From NCBI GenBank assembly GCA_963781285.1, contig CAWAFI010000025.1, positions 124,001 through 188,000 on the forward strand: DNA of 64,000 bases, given 5' to 3'. Positions 36,460-44,993 of the stretch are shown here, one piece after another; within the stretch, counting starts at the first letter, position 1, and the number at the start of each line of letters is the position of its first letter. The position numbers and the translations under genes were made by a program. This DNA comes from CAIWHR01 sp963781285. Lineage in GTDB: Bacteria; Pseudomonadota; Gammaproteobacteria; Burkholderiales; Casimicrobiaceae. The notes under the pieces were generated by a model that saw only the letters and a program-made list of their open reading frames with translations, made no database searches and was not told where the DNA came from.

Positions 36460-36756
36460 TCACGGGATCATCCCGCATTCGAACATCTTGTTGACGATGG
36501 GTGCCGAGACCTTGTTGAAGAATGCCTGGCGCATCTGGGGATCCGATTGCAGCGCCTGGATGGCTTTCTGTTCCATCTCCGGCTTCGGCTGGCCCTGACC
36601 TTGCGCCTTTTCCTGCCACAACTGTTGGCACGACGCGGTCTGGTATTTCTGGATCACCTTGTCGGCGACCCGGTCCATGATCGGATACTGCGCATAGGCG
36701 ACGCCCGCCGCCACCGATGCCGCGACGACGACCAACATCCAGGAACGCTTGTGCAT
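36460..36756 (-). CDS. Small secreted protein of unknown function
   Basis: 98 aa: signal peptide MHKRSWMLVVVAASVAAGVAYA, then an all-helical body with two Cys (CQQLWQE near the middle and FECGMIP at the end) likely bridged in the periplasm. Similar short proteins accompany DUF2092 and sulfatase genes in betaproteobacteria by my recollection. The ATG at 36756 is selected by the signal peptide. It sits 25 bases upstream of the DUF2092 gene. Confidence 0.72.
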   Translation of the reverse strand: MHKRSWMLVVVAASVAAGVAYAQYPIMDRVADKVIQKYQTASCQQLWQEKAQGQGQPKPEMEQKAIQALQSDPQMRQAFFNKVSAPIVNKMFECGMIP

Positions 36757-36991
36757 GACTATCTCCGTTGAGTGATTCGGTGGCGCACAGAACCATCTCG
36801 AGGAAGGCGCGCGCCAAACTCGCCCCCTCCCGCAATGCTCGTTCACCCTACTTCAGTTCTCCCTCAAATGTTGGTGAGTGACCGCTTGACGCACACTGCC
36901 GCGGCGAGAATCATGAATACCGAGTGATAGCCAAGCATCATAAGTTCCTGTTACGGCAGTCGAGTCGAGCGATACTTTCTCCTGCGCTGCT

Positions 36992-39505
36992 TCACTCGCT
37001 CGTCTTGTTGTTTCGCTGCGCCTGCATCAGCTTCTTCTCGTCCTCCGGCGTAAGCTTCGGCCGGTCGATCGACAGCGTGATCTTGTTGATCTTCCCGGTG
37101 AACTTGAACGGAACCTTGTAATCCTTGTCGTCGACCGGCGTTCCGGTGTCGGAGCCGACGTCGAGGTTCTCGTCCCACGCCAGGATGAAGGGGATGGTGC
37201 GCTCCATCGTCTGGCGCGCGACTTCCTTGCCGTCGACCTTGAGCACACCGGTACCGCTGCGACCGATGCCGCTCATGTTGTTGAAGGCGAGCGTGGCCAT
37301 GCCGAGGCCGTCGTATTTGAAGTCGAACTCGAGCGTGTGCTTGCCGGGCGCGAGGACCTCCGGTCCTTCCCACTTAACCCATTTCAGGCCGACCATGTTC
37401 CAGTTGAAGACCGGCTTGCCCTTGAGCAGGTAGAACCCGTAGCCCGCAAAGCGGCCACCCTGGGTGATCAGCATCCCGTCGCCGCCGCCTTGCGGGACCT
37501 CGATTTCGGCCTTGAAGTTGTACGACGCGTTGAGCAGGCTCGGCGCATCGCCGTTGGGCGTGCCGGTCAGCGCGGCGTTCCAGGTGAAGACGTTGCGGCC
37601 GGCCGTGATGCTCGGACGTGGCGTGATGAGACGGGTCACGACCGTCGAATCGAGCGGCTCGACCTGGTACTTCTTCGCCTCGACCCAGAACAGGTCCTGC
37701 AACTCCTTCAGCTTCGCCGGATTCTTCGCGGCCACGTCCTCGTACTGCGTCCAGTCGTTGCGCAGGTCGTAGAGCTCCCACGGGTACTTCGCGGGATCCG
37801 CACCCACGCCGCCCGAGATGTCCCACGGCGGACGCATGACCTTGGTGCTGGCGATCCAGCCATCGTGGTAGATGGCGTGGTCGCCCATCATCTCGAAATA
37901 CTGCGTCTTGCGGGTCGAGGGCGCCTTCTCGTTCTTCTTGTCGAAGGTGTACATCATGCTGACACCTTCGATCGGGCTCTGCCGGATGCCGTCGACGACC
38001 TTCGGCTGCTTGATCTTCGCCGCCTCGAGGATGGTCGGCACGATGTCGATGACGTGGTGGAACTGGTGGCGAATGCCGCCCTTGTCGTTGATCACGGCCG
38101 GCCACGAGATCGCCATGCCCTGCTTGATGCCGCCGAAGTGCGACGCGACCTGCTTGGTCCACGAGAACGGCGTGTCGAACGCCCACGCCCATGGCACCGC
38201 CATGTGATTGTAGGTGCGGTCGCTGCCCCAGATGTCGTAGAAGTACTTGAGCTGATCGGCGACCGAGACCTCGACGCCGTTGAACATCGCAACCTCGTTC
38301 GGCGTACCGAGCAGCGTCCCCTCCGAGCTGGTGCCGTTGTCGCCGTTGATGTAGAAGATCAGCGTGTTGTCGAGTTTGCCCATGTCCTCGACCGCCTGGA
38401 TTACGCGGCCGATCTCGTGGTCGGTGTACGCAACGTAGGCGGCGAACACGTCGACCTGGCGGAGGAACATCTTCTTCTCGTCGGCGTTGAGCTGGTCCCA
38501 ATCCTTGAGCAGCTCCTTGGGCCACGGCGTCATCTTGGCGTTAGGCGGGATCACGCCCAGCTTCTTCTGGTTCGCGAAGATCTTCTCGCGAAGCTTGTTC
38601 CAGCCCTCGTCGAACAGATGCATGTCGCTGATCTTCTTGACCCACTCGGGCGTCGGGTGGTGCGGCGCGTGCGTACCGCCCGGCACGTAGTAGACGAAGA
38701 ACGGCTGGTCGGGCGTCAGCGTGTTGACCTGGTTCATGTACGCGATCGCCTCGTCGGCCATCGCGGTGATGAGGTTGAAGGAGGGATTGTTTTCGAACGG
38801 ATAGATGTACGTGGTGTTGCGCGCGAGGTTGTCCGGCTGCCACTGGTTGGTGTCGCCGCCCATGAACCCGTAGAAGTACTCGAAGCCCATGCCGGTCGGC
38901 CATTGGTCGAACGGGCCCGTCGCGGCGGCCTGGAACGCCGGCGTGTTGTGGTTCTTGCCGAACCACGACGTGCGGTAGCCGTTGTCCTTCAGGATCTTGC
39001 CGATCGTCGCCTTGTCCTTGGTGATGAGGCTGTCGTAGCCGGGGTAGCCGGTCGCCTGCTCGGCGATGACGCCGAATCCCACCGAGTGGTGGTTACGGCC
39101 GGTGATCAACGCCGCCCGGGTCGGCGAGCAGAGCGCGGTCGAGTGGAAATTGGTGTAGCGCAGTCCGTTGGCGGCGATCCGATCGAGCGCAGGCGTCGGG
39201 ATCACGCCGCCGAACGTACTCGGGACGCCGTAGCCGGAATCGTCGGTCATGATCAGAAGTACGTTCGGCGCGCCCTTGGGCGGCTCGATGCGCGCCGGCC
39301 AGTACGGCTTGGAACCCTTGGTCGTACGCTCGATTTTTCCGCCGAACTTCTGTGGCGGCGCCGGAATTTGCTCGCCGGGAATCGATATCGTCGCGCTGGG
39401 TGCACCTGGCGTGCCGTAGATCTGCTGGGGCAGCGCTGCCATCGGGGCAGCGGCGCCGAATGCAACCAACCACAGGTAAACGGTCGCTCTCTTGACTACG
39501 TTCAT
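36992..39505 (-). CDS. Secreted arylsulfatase (type I, Cys-type)
   Basis: Hydrolyses sulfate esters in the periplasm. 837 aa with a signal peptide, the metal-binding MTDDSGYG (D88, D89) and the sulfatase signature CSPTR, where C126 becomes formylglycine; further motifs are GKNHNTPAFQ, FVYYVPGGTHAPHHP, INGDNGTSSEGT and the FGGIKQGMAISWPA strand. The last 200 residues form a beta-sandwich (FKAEIEVPQGGGDGMLITQG, LEFDFKYDGLGMATLAF). ATG at 39505 has a GGAGAAGG site. Long two-domain type, near Pseudomonas/Mycobacterium sulfatases. The natural substrate cannot be read from sequence. Only a broken FGE gene, at 62 kb, is in the window, so maturation needs an FGE elsewhere. Confidence 0.93.
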   Translation of the reverse strand: MNVVKRATVYLWLVAFGAAAPMAALPQQIYGTPGAPSATISIPGEQIPAPPQKFGGKIERTTKGSKPYWPARIEPPKGAPNVLLIMTDDSGYGVPSTFGGVIPTPALDRIAANGLRYTNFHSTALCSPTRAALITGRNHHSVGFGVIAEQATGYPGYDSLITKDKATIGKILKDNGYRTSWFGKNHNTPAFQAAATGPFDQWPTGMGFEYFYGFMGGDTNQWQPDNLARNTTYIYPFENNPSFNLITAMADEAIAYMNQVNTLTPDQPFFVYYVPGGTHAPHHPTPEWVKKISDMHLFDEGWNKLREKIFANQKKLGVIPPNAKMTPWPKELLKDWDQLNADEKKMFLRQVDVFAAYVAYTDHEIGRVIQAVEDMGKLDNTLIFYINGDNGTSSEGTLLGTPNEVAMFNGVEVSVADQLKYFYDIWGSDRTYNHMAVPWAWAFDTPFSWTKQVASHFGGIKQGMAISWPAVINDKGGIRHQFHHVIDIVPTILEAAKIKQPKVVDGIRQSPIEGVSMMYTFDKKNEKAPSTRKTQYFEMMGDHAIYHDGWIASTKVMRPPWDISGGVGADPAKYPWELYDLRNDWTQYEDVAAKNPAKLKELQDLFWVEAKKYQVEPLDSTVVTRLITPRPSITAGRNVFTWNAALTGTPNGDAPSLLNASYNFKAEIEVPQGGGDGMLITQGGRFAGYGFYLLKGKPVFNWNMVGLKWVKWEGPEVLAPGKHTLEFDFKYDGLGMATLAFNNMSGIGRSGTGVLKVDGKEVARQTMERTIPFILAWDENLDVGSDTGTPVDDKDYKVPFKFTGKINKITLSIDRPKLTPEDEKKLMQAQRNNKTSE

Positions 39506-39618
39506 TCGCCTTCTCCACTCTCTTTTGGATCGTAATCCCGGGTCATGGCGCGTGGCCGAAACAAAGGGGCTACGGCCCCCTGTACCCGGATCAGGGCTCG
39601 AGTCACTGCTTGATAGAC

Positions 39619-39909
39619 CTATGGCCTTACGCTGCACGCCTTCTGGCCAGCTTCTTCGAAGCACGCGTTGTAGGTACCCTGAAGATCATCCTGGACGATC
39701 CGCGCGATCCCGTTGATCGCGTGGATCTCGAGGTCCCGGTCCAGCACCTTGACGCGATACTTCCAGCCCGGCGGGAGCTTGAGCTTCCTGTCAAGCGTCT
39801 TGAGGTCGTCGTACGTCAATTTCGGATCCACGATGAGCGAGTACGTCTGCATGATCCATGGCGTACCGTCCGGGTCATCGAGAATGAAGATCTGATGAAT
39901 AGCCGCCAT
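39619..39909 (-). pseudogene. C-terminal part of a protein found near sulfatases (partial)
   Basis: About 96 codons from a Met at 39909: IFILDDPDGTPWIMQTYSLI, DPKLTYDDLKTL, KLKLPPGWKYRVKVL, GIARIVQDDLQGTYNAC. This matches the C-terminal third of a bacterial family of about 200-300 aa that I recall only as uncharacterised. The N-terminal part is absent: the frame stays open upstream but reads as low-complexity. It lies upstream of the sulfatase on the same strand, 113 bases away. Could be a genuine short gene. Confidence 0.45.
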
Positions 39910-40287
39910 GGCGATGTCCGCGGGCGGACGGTAGCGGCGTTGGCCGTCGCGGCGTTCCTCTTTGCCGGCTGCGTGACCCTTCCGGACAAATTTCCATTCT
40001 ATCTTCTTTGTGTCGGACAGAACCAGAAAGCTTCGAACCGATTTGCAGGGGCGAACGGCGCAAGCCTCGCCAGTCAAACGAAGGAGATTGACCTGGATCA
40101 AACATGCATGCCGAACATTTGCACCATTTCGGTGGCACCGGATCGGTGCGATGCGCCTGCCGCGAGGGACTTGCCGATACTTGTACGCGCTGCGCGTGGT
40201 CATCGTTATTCAGCCGGTGGCCCCCGCCGGCGTATCGGAAGCGCGTCCGCTGCGGCCTCGCGGCCTCGCACGCCCGGCGAAACGTAA
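39895..40287 (+). CDS. Possible small lipoprotein (weak)
   Basis: 130 codons from ATG 39895. A hydrophobic stretch TVAALAVAAFLFAGC looks like a type II signal peptide with lipobox FAGC, followed by VTLPDKFPFYLLCVGQ. The remainder becomes Arg/Pro-rich like a non-coding frame, there is no clear ribosome-binding site, and its first bases overlap the opposite-strand remnant. I see nothing convincing in 40288-40511. Confidence 0.25.
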   Translation: MNSRHGDVRGRTVAALAVAAFLFAGCVTLPDKFPFYLLCVGQNQKASNRFAGANGASLASQTKEIDLDQTCMPNICTISVAPDRCDAPAARDLPILVRAARGHRYSAGGPRRRIGSASAAASRPRTPGET

Positions 40288-40511
40288 CGGACTCCGTTCC
40301 GAACGCTCTCGATGCCAAGCAGCATCGTTCATAGCGGTCGCCCGTCTCCTCTCGTCGGTGGCGCACCACGGAACATCAACCGACTTGCGCCATGCGATCA
40401 CGCTGCCCCGTCCGGGGGCGGCCGTGACCTCGAAAAACTACGGGGGCAGACCGCCGGGAAACTACGGGCACGGAGGCGGGAATTGAAGCCAGCATCGCGT
40501 GCGCGCGACTT

Positions 40512-40709
40512 TTACGCGATCCACTCGCCTTCGGGGGTGATCAGCACGGGCACGGCGGCATCACCGAAGCGCCGTGCGATGGTGACGTTGTACGTCCAGA
40601 GGGTCGGGACCCGCTCGACGTACGCGATGCGCTTCTTGATGAGATAGCTGCGCACGCGCGCGCTGTAACGCGAGCAGGCAGCACCGAGGAGCAGGGGAGC
40701 GTTTTGCAT
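40512..40709 (-). pseudogene. Glutathione S-transferase N-terminal fragment
   Basis: 65 codons: MQNAPLLLGAACSRYSARVRS, YLIKKRIAYVERV, FGDAAVPVLITPEGEWIA, then TAA. This is the start of a thioredoxin-fold GST N-terminal domain (beta-alpha-beta, the cis-Pro in VPVL), stopped before the rest of that domain and the whole helical domain. It starts 37 bases downstream of the haloalkane dehalogenase stop on the same strand. Truncated product or remnant. Confidence 0.55.
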
Positions 40710-40746
40710 GGCGACGGTTCCGGACGTCGAACTCGAAATCCGAACG

Positions 40747-41658
40747 TCAGTGCGGGCGACGCGCTGCCGGCGCGGCGGCGCATGCGTTGACGACGAGGCG
40801 CGCGAAAGTCTGCGGATCGTCCTCCTGCATGAAGTGGCGGCCGGAGAGCGTCGTGTGCGGCTGGCCCTGGGCACCGGGCACCCGTTCGCGGAACGCGCGA
40901 TCCAGTCCACGCGTGATCGGGTCGCCGTCGCTGTAGCAGCAGATGAACGGCTTGTCCCAGCGGTCGAACACCTTCCACGCATTGCGATTGGCCTCGCTCG
41001 CGGGGTTGTCCGGTGTCACCGGCACCAGCGACGGGAACACCCGCGCGGCCGCCTTGTACGCCGCCGACGGGAACGGCGCGTCGTACGCGGCGCGTTCGGC
41101 CGCAGTGAGCCGGCGTCTCGTGCCTCCTTGGAGGATGCGCCCGATCGGAAACCACGGACTGTACGTCGCAAACGCCCGCCAGACGAGGAACGCCTTCGAC
41201 ATGCGTCCGTCGCCGGTGGGCAGGCCCCCGTTGCCGATCAGGATGCGCGCGAAGCGTTGCGGATTCTCCGCCGCCAAACGCAGACCGATGAGCGACCCCC
41301 AGTCCTGGCACACCAGCGTGATGTCGTTAAGGTCGAGCGCTTCGATCCAGTGCCGGATCCACGCCACCTGACCCGCATAGCTGTAGTCGCTGCCCTCGGT
41401 CGGCTTGTCCGACTTGCCGAAGCCGATCAGGTCGGGCGCAAGTACGCGCAGGCCTGCCGCCGCGACGGGCGGAATCATGTGGCGATAAAGATAGGACCAC
41501 GCCGGCTCGCCATGCAGCATCAGCACAGGCGCGGCGTCGCGCGGACCCTCGTCGACGTAATGCAGCCGCAGCTCGGGCGTCACTTGATGGTAGTGCGGCG
41601 CGAATGGATAGTCGGGCAGACCTGCAAAGCGCGATTCGGGAGTTCGCAGAACGTTCAT
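40747..41658 (-). CDS. Haloalkane dehalogenase (subfamily I-like alpha/beta hydrolase)
   Basis: Cleaves carbon-halogen bonds of haloalkanes by hydrolysis. 303 aa. The nucleophile D119 sits in CQDWGSLIG with the halide-binding Trp120 adjacent; HGEPAWSYLYRHM (49-61) forms the oxyanion region; the acid is D246 in SDGDPITRG and the base H275 in GRHFMQEDDP. This order and the Asp-Trp pair after a Gln are diagnostic of dehalogenases rather than esterases or epoxide hydrolases. No dehalogenation pathway genes are adjacent apart from the GST fragment. Native substrate unknown. Confidence 0.88.
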   Translation of the reverse strand: MNVLRTPESRFAGLPDYPFAPHYHQVTPELRLHYVDEGPRDAAPVLMLHGEPAWSYLYRHMIPPVAAAGLRVLAPDLIGFGKSDKPTEGSDYSYAGQVAWIRHWIEALDLNDITLVCQDWGSLIGLRLAAENPQRFARILIGNGGLPTGDGRMSKAFLVWRAFATYSPWFPIGRILQGGTRRRLTAAERAAYDAPFPSAAYKAAARVFPSLVPVTPDNPASEANRNAWKVFDRWDKPFICCYSDGDPITRGLDRAFRERVPGAQGQPHTTLSGRHFMQEDDPQTFARLVVNACAAAPAARRPH

Positions 41659-41806
41659 TGGGTCCTCGCTCTAGGCGATGGCACCGCAGCAGGTTGCGAA
41701 GGCAAATGCGCCACGCGCCGGGAGCGCGCGAAGCGCGAAACCCGCTCCGGATATTCGTGTATCGGTCACTTTGCGCGGGTATTGAAGCAGTTGACAGGTT
41801 CCCCAC

Positions 41807-44044
41807 TTAGGGCGCGCCGAGCAGCAGGTACAGGCTCCAGTTTCCGGCTTTGGCGAAACCGAAGCCCAGGTAGGCCGGACCGGCGAACGTGTCCGCGCCC
41901 AGGAAAACCGATCCGGACCACAGCGTGCCCGCCGAGGGCAGACCGTCGAACCGGTCGGTCATGCGCCCGACTTCGGCCGAGCCGCCCACATAGACGCCGC
42001 TTCCCAGGATGTCCGGCAGCGGAAACGCCAGGTTGTAATACATCAAGCGGCCGAACTCAAATTCGCGTCCGGCGAACTGGTTGATGCGATAGCCCGACAG
42101 ACGCAACGGGCCGCCCAGCGTGAAGGATTCGTAGGCCGGCATGTCCGAACCCAGGGCGGTCCCGCCAGACACCCAGTAGCTCAGCGTATGGGGACCCCAG
42201 CTCTGCGCTCCGCGAATCACCCCCTCGAGCCGCTGGTAACTGAGCGCGGATCCGAACGACGTCATCGCGGCGTAGGCGGTGCCTAGCGCCGCGAAGCCGT
42301 GAGTCGGAAAGAATGCATGGTCGGTCTGGTCGATGAACAGCCCTGCCCGCAGCCCCGCGGTGGTTTGCTTGACCGACGGCAGGACCGGAGAACCCGTGTC
42401 GACGCTGGCATCGACCCGCGTCCACACGGCACCGCCGCGTAGCTGCCCCCAGGTGCCGAGAACCGCCCCGGCGTCGAGTCCGACCTGTCCGAAGCGAACC
42501 AGATAATCGGCGACCTTGTCGTCGCCGGCGAAGACGCTGCGCGTCACCTGCGCGATCTTGCCGGAGGGCGCCACGAACCAGCGGCCCGAGTCGTTCAACG
42601 GCTGGTAGAACTCGCTGTACAGGTGCGTGTCCTGGCCGACTTGGCCCTCCGTCAGCCACTCGCCGCCCAGGCGGTTGAGCCAGGTTTTCTTATACTGGAC
42701 CAGCAGGTTGAACTGGTTGTCGCCCTTGAAGTCGCTCGCGAGGCCAAGGCCGAACCTCAGATAGTCGGGCCCCCACGATTTCTCCCGCGGCTCGATGACC
42801 ATGGCGCGGGGGCCGCCCTCTCCGGTGATGTGATAGCTGATGCCCTCGAAGTCACCCCGCCCGTAGATGCGCCGCAGATCGGCGCCGACCTTGTCCTCCG
42901 ACAGCGGCTCGCCGGGCTTGCTCTCGATCAGCGCGCGCACCACTTCCGGGTTCGTGCGTTCCAGCCCTTCCACACGGATCTCGTCGACGGTACCCAGCGC
43001 CTTGTGCTCGGCGACCTGCGTCGCGCGCAATGCGGCATACTGCTCCGGCGGCAGGCTGTAGCGCTTCAGCGAATCGGCCATCGCGCGCGTCGCCTGCTCG
43101 CCGATCCTGATGGCATCCGCGGAGCGCTCGAACGTGGCCGCGGAAATGTCGCCCAGGTCCGGCGCGATGAGCACGTCCTGTTTGCCGAGGCTCTTCAGCT
43201 GGTCGTCGACCGTCTGCTTGCCGAGAAAGTTGATGAGCTGCCCGACGACGGTCAGTGCCGACGTGATCTCGTTACGCTTCAACGGGGGCGTCGAGATGTT
43301 GACCGCGATCACGACGTCGGCGCACAGCTTGCGCGCCTCGTCGATCGGCAGGTTGTTGGCGATGCCGCCGTCGACCAGCAGTCGCCCATCGATCTCGACC
43401 GGCGCCATCGCTCCCGGCACGGACATGCTGGCACGCATCGCCTGCGCGACGCTGCCGTGATCGAGCACGACGGAATCACCGGTCTCGATGTCGGTTGCCA
43501 TGGCGCGGAAAGGGATCTGCAACTTGTTGAAGTCGGTGATGCCGTAGGCCGGGGTCGTCAGCACCCGGAAGAACGACTCGATCGAGACGCCCGCGATGAC
43601 GCCCTTGGGCAACGCCAGCCCGCCATCCTTCACGCCGAATTCGGGCGCGATCAGCGTCTTGTAGTCGTCGCGCTTGCGCCGGACGGAGATCTCGTCGCGC
43701 GGTGGGCGATCCCGGAAGATCGTTTCCCAGTCTGCCGCGACCACCGTTTTCTCCATTTCCGCAGGCGGCGTTCCCGCAGCGAAGGTGGCCCCGACGATCG
43801 CGCCCATACTGGTGCCGGTCACGCAGTGGATCGGCACCCGAAGTTCCTCCAGGACCTTGAGCACGCCGACATGCGCGATGCCGCGCGCACCGCCGCCGGA
43901 TAGCGCGAGCCCGATGCGCGGTCCAGCCCCAGGCGCAACGGGTGGAGCGGTTTCCGCCGCGAGCCCGGGTCCGCATATTGCCAGCAGCGTGAACGCCGTG
44001 ACGACCGCAAGAACCCGGTTGGTGAATCTTAATGAGGCGTTCAT
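41807..44044 (-). CDS. Patatin-like phospholipase with POTRA and beta-barrel (type Vd-like)
   Basis: 745 aa, complete. Signal peptide (residues 1-30), then a patatin domain: oxyanion GGGARG at 50-55, nucleophile S79 in GTSMG, catalytic D225 in VDGGIANN. A POTRA-like domain follows (VDEIRVEGLERTNPEVVRAL, LSEDKVGADLRRIYGRGDF), and from about residue 430 a 16-strand-type surface-antigen barrel ending YLLLGAP. This is the PlpD-like arrangement in which a lipase is displayed or secreted through its own barrel; smaller FplA relatives behave similarly. Whether the passenger is released is not visible. Isolated, same-strand neighbour of the dehalogenase. Confidence 0.9.
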   Translation of the reverse strand: MNASLRFTNRVLAVVTAFTLLAICGPGLAAETAPPVAPGAGPRIGLALSGGGARGIAHVGVLKVLEELRVPIHCVTGTSMGAIVGATFAAGTPPAEMEKTVVAADWETIFRDRPPRDEISVRRKRDDYKTLIAPEFGVKDGGLALPKGVIAGVSIESFFRVLTTPAYGITDFNKLQIPFRAMATDIETGDSVVLDHGSVAQAMRASMSVPGAMAPVEIDGRLLVDGGIANNLPIDEARKLCADVVIAVNISTPPLKRNEITSALTVVGQLINFLGKQTVDDQLKSLGKQDVLIAPDLGDISAATFERSADAIRIGEQATRAMADSLKRYSLPPEQYAALRATQVAEHKALGTVDEIRVEGLERTNPEVVRALIESKPGEPLSEDKVGADLRRIYGRGDFEGISYHITGEGGPRAMVIEPREKSWGPDYLRFGLGLASDFKGDNQFNLLVQYKKTWLNRLGGEWLTEGQVGQDTHLYSEFYQPLNDSGRWFVAPSGKIAQVTRSVFAGDDKVADYLVRFGQVGLDAGAVLGTWGQLRGGAVWTRVDASVDTGSPVLPSVKQTTAGLRAGLFIDQTDHAFFPTHGFAALGTAYAAMTSFGSALSYQRLEGVIRGAQSWGPHTLSYWVSGGTALGSDMPAYESFTLGGPLRLSGYRINQFAGREFEFGRLMYYNLAFPLPDILGSGVYVGGSAEVGRMTDRFDGLPSAGTLWSGSVFLGADTFAGPAYLGFGFAKAGNWSLYLLLGAP

Positions 44045-44447
44045 GGTTTCAGTCTCCGCCGGGCTTAACCATCCGGGCCCAGATCAGGTAGGGAATGTGT
44101 GGGTTCTTCCGCACGGCCTTCGGTTGCCGAGGCCGTTCACGTTTATTGAACGTCGGTGGGGCGCTGCCGTGGTCGTCGCAATGGAGATCCCGCCGCTGAC
44201 CAGACCGACGCCACGCTGCGCGTAATGGGCGCATTCCGGACTACGAGGCCCAAGCCCGCGGCAGCCTCGTCACTGTTGTGCCCTACGCTGTGCCGAGGAG
44301 GTAAGGGAGATTCTATCCCTGCGCCGTCGTCCTGGACACGGCGCTGCACCGCGAGCAGTCAATCGCCATGTCGGCGTATGCGCTGCCACAACACCACCTC
44401 CGACAACTAGGGGTGTTCAGGTGCGGCGGCGGCGTGGCACGCCCCTT
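44045..44447. other. Intergenic region upstream of the type Vd phospholipase
   Basis: About 400 bases. On the minus strand a short frame ends four bases before the phospholipase start, with KNPHIPYLIWARMVKPGGD at its tail; it has no identifiable start or family and its upstream part looks random. No clear promoter. The right end abuts the first MITE-like element. Confidence 0.35.
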
Positions 44448-44719
44448 TAGGGCCTGTTCACACTATGTCCACAAGTTGCGTTGCGAGCGAAGAGGGCCGT
44501 GCGCGAGGCGCAAAACGAAGGCGGGCCGGCTGCCCGGCGAGGCTTTGCAAACGAAGTGAGCGGCCCTCTTCGCTCGCAACCCGAAGGGAACGGGCGCCCT
44601 GGGGCGCCACTCTGCGTTGCTCTCCTCGCCAAGACACCCGGTCTTAGCTTCGTCGAGCGCCTTGATTGGCGCCCCATGCCATCCGTTCGCATTTGCGGAC
44701 ATAGTGTGAACAGGCCCTA
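44448..44719. mobile_element. MITE-like element 1 with perfect 23-bp inverted ends
   Basis: Ends 44448-44470 and 44697-44719 are perfect inverted repeats (23 bp) beginning TAGGGCCTGTTCACAC. Inside are a 19-bp perfect stem (44481-44499 with 44561-44579), a 9-bp stem (44601-44609 with 44667-44675) and a 5-bp stem (44631-44635 with 44641-44645) with loop ACCCG. No transposase gene; short open frames ending HSVNRP derive from the inverted repeat. The TA at each outer edge is what Tc1/mariner-IS630-type insertion would leave. Confidence 0.85.
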
Positions 44720-44993
44720 GGAGCCTGTCGGACTTACTTTCGCGCATGCGTTGCGGGTCAAAAAGCGATGGATGCAAGGCGCGAGGCGCAGCGAATATCG
44801 GGAAATATTCGCCAGCCGAGCAACGCAGCAGACACGCTTTTTGACCCGCAACCCGGAGGGACGGGGCGCTTTGGCGGCATTTCTTCGTTGTTCGCCCTTG
44901 CCATAGTCCCGCTATGGCTTCAGGCTCACGCCTCGAACTGCCGCCAAATCGCCTCCCCGTCGCATACGTGAAAGTAAGTCCGACAGGCTCCTA
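44718..44993. mobile_element. MITE-like element 2 with perfect 24-bp inverted ends
   Basis: Ends 44718-44741 and 44970-44993 are perfect inverted repeats (24 bp) beginning TAGGAGCCTGTCGG. Internal stems: 17 bp perfect (44751-44767 with 44835-44851), 10 bp perfect (44870-44879 with 44939-44948) and 6 bp (44901-44906 with 44912-44917) with loop TCCCG. The order and spacing of stems match element 1 although the stem sequences differ. Shares its left TA (44718-44719) with the right end of element 1. No transposase. Confidence 0.85.

Noticed and set aside
37337..39535. A 732-codon plus-strand frame opposite the sulfatase
   Set aside because: High-GC antisense shadow: Arg/Asp/Val-rich with no motif, while the minus-strand frame is a full sulfatase.
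44480..44692. Open frames inside MITE 1, for example an 81-codon one ending HSVNRP
   Set aside because: They are created by the inverted repeat and the long internal stem; similar frames exist on both strands, which is expected from a palindromic element and not from a gene.
44448..44993. CRISPR-like or REP array because of repeated inverted sequences
   Set aside because: There are only two units with different repeat sequences and no spacers; the perfect terminal inverted repeats identify MITE-like elements.
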